From Gammaproteobacteria bacterium RIFCSPHIGHO2_12_FULL_38_11 (GTDB lineage: Bacteria; Pseudomonadota; Gammaproteobacteria; Coxiellales; Coxiellaceae): a DNA stretch of 11,030 nt. The stretch is taken from the NCBI GenBank assembly GCA_001801515.1, contig MGXX01000002.1, positions 1 to 11,030 of the forward strand, written 5' to 3'. Position numbers and translations under genes: made by a program. Shown piece by piece: positions 6,617 to 11,030 of this stretch (the stretch's first letter is position 1; every line of letters begins with the position of its first letter). The notes beneath the pieces are model-generated. The model did no database searches. It was not told where the DNA came from and saw nothing but the letters and a program-made list of their open reading frames with translations.

Positions 6617-8087
6617 ACACTGATCTTGCCCCAGGTGTTGGTGCACAACGCATTAAAATTGTTTCGGTAGCGGGGTATTGTCGAAATTTGTCAGAACCAA
6701 AAAAGGGCGATCGCGAATGAATGAGTGCTTGAATGCTACAAGAAAAATGCTCTGCTTGAATTTCAGCAGTGCTCACTTCCTTGCCCACATCTTCTTCAGA
6801 TGAAATACCATTTGCCTCGGCTGTTTTTTTAGTTGACAAATGCGCTGCTTCAAATATTTCTTCTTTTTTGGTTATAGGAGATTGTGCGCTTATTGTTGTA
6901 TTACTGAGAAAATAATTTTTTAATTGAGTAGCGCTGGCATATGCTTTGGCGTTAGTAATGAAAGGGCGATAAGGTTCAAAATCCTCTTTTGTGTATTCTG
7001 CGCCGCTTTTATTGGCATTTTCTACTAGTATTTTTTGGGCAACGATACTCATCGCAGCAATGTGTCGTCCGCAATCGTGCGTATTTGTGAAGTCTTGCAT
7101 CTCAAGTGAAATATAATTTTTCGTGGTATAAACGGTGGTTCTTGGGTCAAATGTTCTGTTTGTACAATGCGTTTTTTTTTGTTGGTGATATATTTCGCTG
7201 CTGAGCGTTAAGACGATGTGTCGTGAATCTGTTGATACTTGAAGTAAGTCGAGAACTGATTTTGCGCCAGGTAATTTAGAAGAAATTTGCCCCGCTCTAC
7301 CTGCTTCGATGGTAGGAATAATTTGTTCGACCGCCAACCGCGTATTTTCTAGCTTTAAATGTGAAATAATTTTCTTGGTTGTGTTGTCGATTAACTTTTT
7401 GAGATCGCCTATTTGATTGTTATTGAGTGTAGTGACGTCAATTGCTGCATGGTTAATAATAAGTCGTAGATTTTTTTCATCGTAAAAATAAGTGGTTTTA
7501 GCGAGTAATTTATCCAGTGTGTTGTTGCTTGCGTGATGCGTTTCATGCCACTGTGTTAATGCATTAAATATTTTTTTCTCATCCTCTGTGAGCAAGGGAA
7601 AATCATTTTGAAAAAGAGGATGTGGTAATGAAAATAATTTTCGTTTTGCAAAAGCGCCGGGTTTTTCTCCGTCGTTTATTGTAATAAGATCAAATGCTGA
7701 TTTAAAGCCAAGGTTGCCCGTTATGAAAGCGATTTCACAATTTTGTAATAATAATTCAACTTCTGCATCTGAAATGGTTTTAAATTCTTGGATGAGTGCT
7801 TCCATTAACAAAGAATTTTCTGTGAGTTTTTGTGATGAATCTTTCGTGTACTTGTGTTGTTCTGGTGCTGCACAGTCAACAAAATCGTCTTCATTAACAA
7901 TGTCAAAACCAGTATCGCTAACAAGTACTTTTGTTTCGGAAAATTTTTCAGAAAGGGGGGCAAGTGCTTGTGTATTTACTTTTACTTTAGCAAAACGTTC
8001 AAATAATCTTAAAACCTCACGTGAAGGTATCACTGTTTGTAATGTTCGAGTAAGTTCTGATTCAGAAAATTGATGATTGACACGCAT
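6609..8087 (-). CDS. Unrecognised 492-residue protein
   Basis: I do not recognise this protein. The long uninterrupted frame, the ATG at 8087 and the upstream AAGGAAG at about ten bases' spacing support a real gene. It has no signal peptide and no membrane segment, so it looks soluble. The first 390 residues are mixed helical and polar, with scattered hydrophobic stretches such as CEIAFITGNLGF and RHIVLTLSSEIY. Residues about 395-447 are rich in Ser, Thr, Lys and Glu and are probably a flexible linker. A short tail with several cysteines and prolines follows, ending RCAPTPGARSVSC. It is wedged between rlmN (divergent) and mnmA (37 bases downstream, same strand), in a position not usual for these housekeeping genes. 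In a host-associated bacterium a secreted effector is one possibility, but no secretion signal or enzymatic motif is visible. The function is unknown. Confidence 0.85.
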   Translation of the reverse strand: MRVNHQFSESELTRTLQTVIPSREVLRLFERFAKVKVNTQALAPLSEKFSETKVLVSDTGFDIVNEDDFVDCAAPEQHKYTKDSSQKLTENSLLMEALIQEFKTISDAEVELLLQNCEIAFITGNLGFKSAFDLITINDGEKPGAFAKRKLFSLPHPLFQNDFPLLTEDEKKIFNALTQWHETHHASNNTLDKLLAKTTYFYDEKNLRLIINHAAIDVTTLNNNQIGDLKKLIDNTTKKIISHLKLENTRLAVEQIIPTIEAGRAGQISSKLPGAKSVLDLLQVSTDSRHIVLTLSSEIYHQQKKTHCTNRTFDPRTTVYTTKNYISLEMQDFTNTHDCGRHIAAMSIVAQKILVENANKSGAEYTKEDFEPYRPFITNAKAYASATQLKNYFLSNTTISAQSPITKKEEIFEAAHLSTKKTAEANGISSEEDVGKEVSTAEIQAEHFSCSIQALIHSRSPFFGSDKFRQYPATETILMRCAPTPGARSVSC

Positions 8088-8128
8088 TAGACTCGCTTCC
8101 TTTTAAAATATAATTAATTGATTTTGTG

Positions 8129-8158
8129 GTCACTTTACCCCCTATTTTTTAAGGTGAC
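8129..8158. promoter_or_regulatory. Interrupted palindrome between the divergent genes
   Basis: GTCACTTT (8129-8136) and AAGGTGAC (8151-8158) are inverted repeats that pair at 7 of 8 positions, or 8 with one wobble, with 14 bases between them. The right arm covers most of the putative rlmN -35. A dimeric repressor site is possible, but a site of this quality can occur by chance. Confidence 0.25.
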
Positions 8159-8183
8159 AAGTCAATTCAAATCTGCGTATAAT
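8154..8183 (+). promoter_or_regulatory. Promoter of rlmN
   Basis: A -35 GTGACA (8154-8159, five of six matches to consensus) and a perfect -10 TATAAT (8178-8183) are 18 bases apart. Initiation near 8190 would give a leader of about 18 bases before the ATG at 8208. The 120-base gap also has to hold the promoter of the divergent 492-aa gene, for which only weak candidates were seen. Confidence 0.6.
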
Positions 8184-8207
8184 CCGATCAAATTTTGACT
8201 ATTAAGT

Positions 8208-9332
8208 ATGAAAAAAATGAATGGAATACCTGAAATAAAAGTTAATTTATTGAATTACTCCCGTGATCAGTTAATTGCCCTAATGAAGAAGTGGTGTGAG
8301 CCCCCATTTCGTGCTGATCAGCTGATGCAGTGGATTCATCAACGTGGTGTTATTGATTTTGATCTGATGCTTAATTTGAGTAAAAAATTCAGAGAAAAAC
8401 TGCAGGCTGAAGCGTGTATCACCGTGATGGAAACGATTACGGATCAGCAAGCGTCGGATGGTACGCGTAAGTGGTTGTTTCGTTTGTATGATGGCAACGC
8501 GATTGAAACGGTGTTTATTCCAGAGAAAACCCGTGGCACATTATGTGTTTCTTCACAGGTTGGTTGCGCACTGAACTGTTCGTTTTGCGCAACAGGAAAA
8601 GAAGGGTTTAACCGTAATTTATCTTTAGCTGAAATTATCGGCCAAGTATTTTTAGCGGTTGAAAAATTAAGAAATTCAGATAATGAAATTACCAACGTGG
8701 TGATGATGGGGATGGGCGAGCCATTATTAAATTATGAGCCCGTTATTGGCGCGATGGATTTAATGATGCATGATTTAGCCTATGGTTTGTCTAAATATCG
8801 CGTGACATTAAGCACATCTGGTGTTGTTCCACAAATGTTGGCGTTGAAAAAGGATTCGTTGGCGTCTCTTGCTGTTTCATTGCATGCACCGACCAATGAA
8901 TTACGGGAACAACTTGTTCCCATTAATAAAAAATATCCGCTCGAGGTTTTAATCCCCTTATGTCGAAATTATTTTCCGAAAGCGTCTAAGCGTTGTATTG
9001 TGTTTGAATATGTTATGTTAAAAGGCATAAACGATAGTTTAACGCACGCAAAACAATTAATTCGGCTGTTGGATAACATGCCATGCAAAATTAATTTAAT
9101 TCCATTCAATCCTTTTCCAAAAACCAACTATCTGTGTTCTGATTACGAAACCATTATGGCTTTTCAAAATCGTTTAACCAAAGCAGGTGTGAAAACTTGG
9201 GTACGAAAAACGCGCGGTGAAAATATCGATGGCGCTTGTGGACAATTGGCGGGTGATTTTAAAGATCGCACAGGAAGACATGAAAGATGGCTTAAAACAG
9301 GGAAATTGATAGTTGGTAATGATAGCCTTTAG
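8208..9332 (+). CDS. rlmN: Dual-specificity 23S rRNA/tRNA adenine-C2 methyltransferase RlmN
   Basis: This 374-residue radical-SAM enzyme methylates C2 of A2503 in 23S rRNA and A37 in several tRNAs. The [4Fe-4S] cluster cysteines are C120, C124 and C127 ([12 protein letters not shown]). C113 in TLCVSSQ and C344 in DGACGQLAG correspond to the resolving and methyl-carrying cysteines (C118 and C355 in E. coli). E100 in AIETVF matches the conserved general-base region. SAM-binding elements include GMGEP (168-172), SLHAP (224-228) and the LIPFNPFP strand. The start at 8208 has only a weak purine stretch before it, and an in-frame ATG at 8217 is an alternative. In many gammaproteobacteria rlmN is followed by pilus-assembly (pilW) and isoprenoid (ispG) genes. 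Here it precedes rpsO. Confidence 0.98.
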   Translation: MKKMNGIPEIKVNLLNYSRDQLIALMKKWCEPPFRADQLMQWIHQRGVIDFDLMLNLSKKFREKLQAEACITVMETITDQQASDGTRKWLFRLYDGNAIETVFIPEKTRGTLCVSSQVGCALNCSFCATGKEGFNRNLSLAEIIGQVFLAVEKLRNSDNEITNVVMMGMGEPLLNYEPVIGAMDLMMHDLAYGLSKYRVTLSTSGVVPQMLALKKDSLASLAVSLHAPTNELREQLVPINKKYPLEVLIPLCRNYFPKASKRCIVFEYVMLKGINDSLTHAKQLIRLLDNMPCKINLIPFNPFPKTNYLCSDYETIMAFQNRLTKAGVKTWVRKTRGENIDGACGQLAGDFKDRTGRHERWLKTGKLIVGNDSL

Positions 9333-9364
9333 GCTTGAATTCCGATACAATTTCCCGGTTTCGT

Positions 9365-9399
9365 GATTATGCGTCTGCCAATGACAGTGGTGCATGATC
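9365..9399 (+). other. Candidate stem-loop in the rpsO leader
   Basis: GATTATGC (9365-9372) and GCATGATC (9392-9399) form an 8-bp stem with one wobble. The 19-base interior can pair further as CCA/TGG or CTG/CAG. It ends 17 bases before the S15 ribosome binding site. S15 represses its own translation through leader structures in several bacteria, and these structures differ widely between lineages, so this is a plausible but unproven regulator. A weak promoter candidate (ATGACA 9381-9386) inside the hairpin would exclude it from the transcript. Confidence 0.3.
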
Positions 9400-9428
9400 T
9401 TTATTTATATTAATCAAGAGGAAATATT

Positions 9429-9707
9429 ATGTCATTTGATGCTAAAACAACGGCTAAAAAAGCTGAAATTGTTAAAAAATTCCAAGCAAGTGCAAAAGAT
9501 ACGGGTACCCCAGAAGTACAAGTAGCGCTGCTCAGTTCACGTATTGAACAACTAACAGAGCATTTTAAAGTCCACAAAAAAGATCATAGTTCACGTCGTG
9601 GTTTGTTGCGTGCAGTGAATCAGCGTCGCAAATTACTGACATATCTTGAACGTATTGATGTTGCTCGTTATCGTAGTTTGATTGAACGTTTGGGTCTTCG
9701 TCGTTAA
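9429..9707 (+). CDS. rpsO: 30S ribosomal protein S15
   Basis: The 92 residues are slightly longer than E. coli S15 (89 codons) because of a longer N-terminus. S15 binds the central domain of 16S rRNA early in 30S assembly and forms a bridge to the 50S subunit. The family signatures [12 protein letters not shown] (24-35), [13 protein letters not shown] (49-61) and the C-terminal [16 protein letters not shown] are all present. The ATG follows a strong ribosome binding site AGAGGAA (9417-9423). The 96-base gap after rlmN holds a possible leader hairpin. pnp follows 84 bases downstream, as in most bacteria. The usual upstream neighbour truB is absent. Confidence 0.99.
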   Translation: MSFDAKTTAKKAEIVKKFQASAKDTGTPEVQVALLSSRIEQLTEHFKVHKKDHSSRRGLLRAVNQRRKLLTYLERIDVARYRSLIERLGLRR

Positions 9708-9718
9708 TATTGAGTAAA

Positions 9719-9769
9719 TCCCCCCCGGTTTTGCTGACGCAAAACCGACCCCCTTTTTCAAAGGGGGTT
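9719..9769 (+). repeat. Double-hairpin element between rpsO and pnp
   Basis: Two perfect inverted repeats stand side by side. CGGTTTTGC/GCAAAACCG (9726-9734 and 9739-9747) has loop TGAC. ACCCCCTTT/AAAGGGGGT (9748-9756 and 9760-9768) has loop TTC. A seven-C run (9720-9726) precedes them and could instead pair with the G run, enclosing the first hairpin. There is no T run after either stem, so this is not a textbook terminator. In E. coli this interval carries the rpsO terminator and an RNase III target that PNPase uses for autoregulation, and the element could play that part here. The second arm resembles the palindrome in mnmA at 5749-5772, which marks it as a dispersed-repeat family. Confidence 0.8.
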
Positions 9770-9791
9770 AATTAACATATAGGTAAATCGA

Positions 9792-11030
9792 GTGAATAAA
9801 ATTACGAGAACATTTCAATACGGCCAACACAGTGTGACATTAGAAACAGGTCGTGTAGCACGCCAAGCATCCGGTGCAGTGTGGGTTACGATGGGTGACA
9901 CGGTTATTTTGGTGACAGCCGTCGCCAAGTCAACAGCAGGTTTGGGTCGAGATTTTTTCCCACTAACTGTTAATTATCAAGAAAAAACATATGCGGCGGG
10001 TAAAATTCCCGGTGGTTTTTACAAACGTGAAGCACGTCCTTCTGAAAAAGAAACCTTGATTTCTCGTTTAATTGATCGTCCCATACGTCCTTTATTCCCA
10101 CATGGCTTCACTGATGAAGTTCAGGTGGTTGCTACTGTATTATCAATGGATCCCTTGGTTCAAACTGATATTCCAGCGATTATTGGTGCGTCAGCAGCAA
10201 TTGGATTGGCGGGTATGCCATTTCAAGGTCCGCTCGCAGCAGCACGTGTGGGGTATCATGATGGCGCTTATTTGTTAAATCCTTCTAACGCTGAAATTGT
10301 TAATTCGCAATTAGACTTAGTGGTTGCTGGTACAAAAGATGCGGTATTGATGGTGGAATCAGAAGCGGATCAATTATCTGAAAGTATTATGCTCGGTGCG
10401 GTATTATTTGGCCATGAGCAAATGCAGGTTGCTATTCAAGCAATCGCTGATTTTATTACTGAGGCAGGTTCTGGTTCTTGGAGTTGGACACCAGCGGTTA
10501 ATGAAACAGCATTAGAAGAAAAAATTGCCGCTTTATCTGAAGCTGATGTAAAAGCAGCTTATCAAATTCGCACAAAAGTAGAACGTCAAGTGCGCTTGGG
10601 TGAAATATTACAGAAATTAACTGCAGAAATTTGTGTTGATGCTGAAACAGCGCCATCACCTGCATTAGTGGGTAAAGTTTTTCATTCTCTGGAAAAGCGC
10701 ATTGTGCGTAATCAAATTTTATCGGGAGAACCGCGTATTGATGGTCGTGATACCACTTCAGTTCGCAAAATTGATATTGATTTAACCGTATTGCCGCGTG
10801 CACATGGTTCGGCATTATTTACACGCGGTGAAACACAAGCATTGGTTGTGACTACATTGGGTTCTGAACGTGATTCACAACTCATTGATGATTTAGCGGG
10901 TGAGTATAAAGACAAATTTATGTTGCATTACAATTTCCCTCCTTATTCAGTGGGTGAAGTAGGTATGATGTCAGGTCCTAAACGTCGCGAAATTGGTCAT
11001 GGTAAATTGGCGAAACGCGCGATGAATGCT
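9792..11030 (+). CDS. pnp: Polyribonucleotide nucleotidyltransferase (PNPase), N-terminal 413 codons
   Basis: PNPase is a trimeric phosphorolytic 3'-5' exoribonuclease and a degradosome partner in many bacteria. This part covers the first RNase PH domain ([15 protein letters not shown] near the start, then [20 protein letters not shown] and [16 protein letters not shown]), the helical linker (about 240-320), and the start of the second, catalytic RNase PH domain ([36 protein letters not shown]). The arginine pair R398-R399 has the same numbering as the conserved pair in E. coli. The catalytic aspartates and the KH and S1 domains lie beyond the window. The start is GTG at 9792: an in-frame TAG at 9780-9782 and no intervening ATG leave no other standard start. 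AGGT (9781-9784) is a modest ribosome binding site. The frame stays open to the last base. Confidence 0.98.
   Translation, partial: MNKITRTFQYGQHSVTLETGRVARQASGAVWVTMGDTVILVTAVAKSTAGLGRDFFPLTVNYQEKTYAAGKIPGGFYKREARPSEKETLISRLIDRPIRPLFPHGFTDEVQVVATVLSMDPLVQTDIPAIIGASAAIGLAGMPFQGPLAAARVGYHDGAYLLNPSNAEIVNSQLDLVVAGTKDAVLMVESEADQLSESIMLGAVLFGHEQMQVAIQAIADFITEAGSGSWSWTPAVNETALEEKIAALSEADVKAAYQIRTKVERQVRLGEILQKLTAEICVDAETAPSPALVGKVFHSLEKRIVRNQILSGEPRIDGRDTTSVRKIDIDLTVLPRAHGSALFTRGETQALVVTTLGSERDSQLIDDLAGEYKDKFMLHYNFPPYSVGEVGMMSGPKRREIGHGKLAKRAMNA

Noticed and set aside
6572..6646. Longer MnmA starting at GTG 6646
   Set aside because: The extra 25 residues match no MnmA and overlap the end of the 492-aa gene. 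The ATG at 6571 aligns with the usual N-terminus.
7949..7961. GAAAGGGGGGC in the 492-aa gene as another copy of the mnmA palindrome
   Set aside because: Only one half of the palindrome is present, there is no matching C run nearby, and the reading frame differs. Chance similarity is enough.
7714..8073. 119-codon plus-strand open frame inside the 492-aa gene
   Set aside because: Low-complexity Ser-rich antisense translation. The minus-strand frame is far longer and has a ribosome binding site.
10498..10815. 105-codon minus-strand open frame
   Set aside because: It lies antisense to the strongly conserved pnp coding sequence.

Overview
The window is a chromosomal segment of an AT-rich bacterium. 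The protein sequences (Mfd, MnmA, RlmN, S15 and PNPase) all align by memory most closely to gammaproteobacterial versions. Low GC, a decayed toxin gene, an unrecognised 492-residue protein and small repeats inside housekeeping genes would suit a host-associated member such as the Legionellales/Coxiella group. That placement is an inference, not something the sequence proves.

Layout. At the left edge is tRNA-Lys(CUU) on the minus strand with a clear upstream promoter (9-123). Next is a plus-strand major-facilitator transporter of the phosphate:H+ symporter type (225-1559), converging on a minus-strand block. Read in transcription order, that block is: an unrecognised 492-aa gene (8087-6609), mnmA for tRNA 2-thiouridylation (6571-5426), the 5'-truncated remains of a MazF/PemK-family toxin (5426-5139), and mfd for transcription-coupled repair (5011-1595). 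Divergent from the 492-aa gene, a plus-strand block carries rlmN (8208-9332), rpsO (9429-9707) and the first 413 codons of pnp (from 9792, running off the right edge). rpsO-pnp is the classical pair. The truB gene that usually precedes rpsO is absent and rlmN stands in its place.

Functionally the window is mostly translation and RNA maintenance: tRNA-Lys, MnmA (which thiolates tRNA-Lys(UUU), tRNA-Glu and tRNA-Gln), RlmN (m2A in 23S rRNA and tRNA), S15 and PNPase. Mfd and a probable phosphate importer complete it.

The unusual layer is small repeats. A hexanucleotide repeat with core GTGAGYGAGCAAG lies in the same reading frame (V-S-E-Q) in both mfd and mnmA. A C-run/G-run palindrome adds a PPFSKGG-type loop to MnmA, and a similar palindrome forms half of a double hairpin between rpsO and pnp. 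I did not find a convincing new multi-gene system. The best leads are these in-frame repeats, the unrecognised gene, the mazF relic and a possible Pho box before the transporter.
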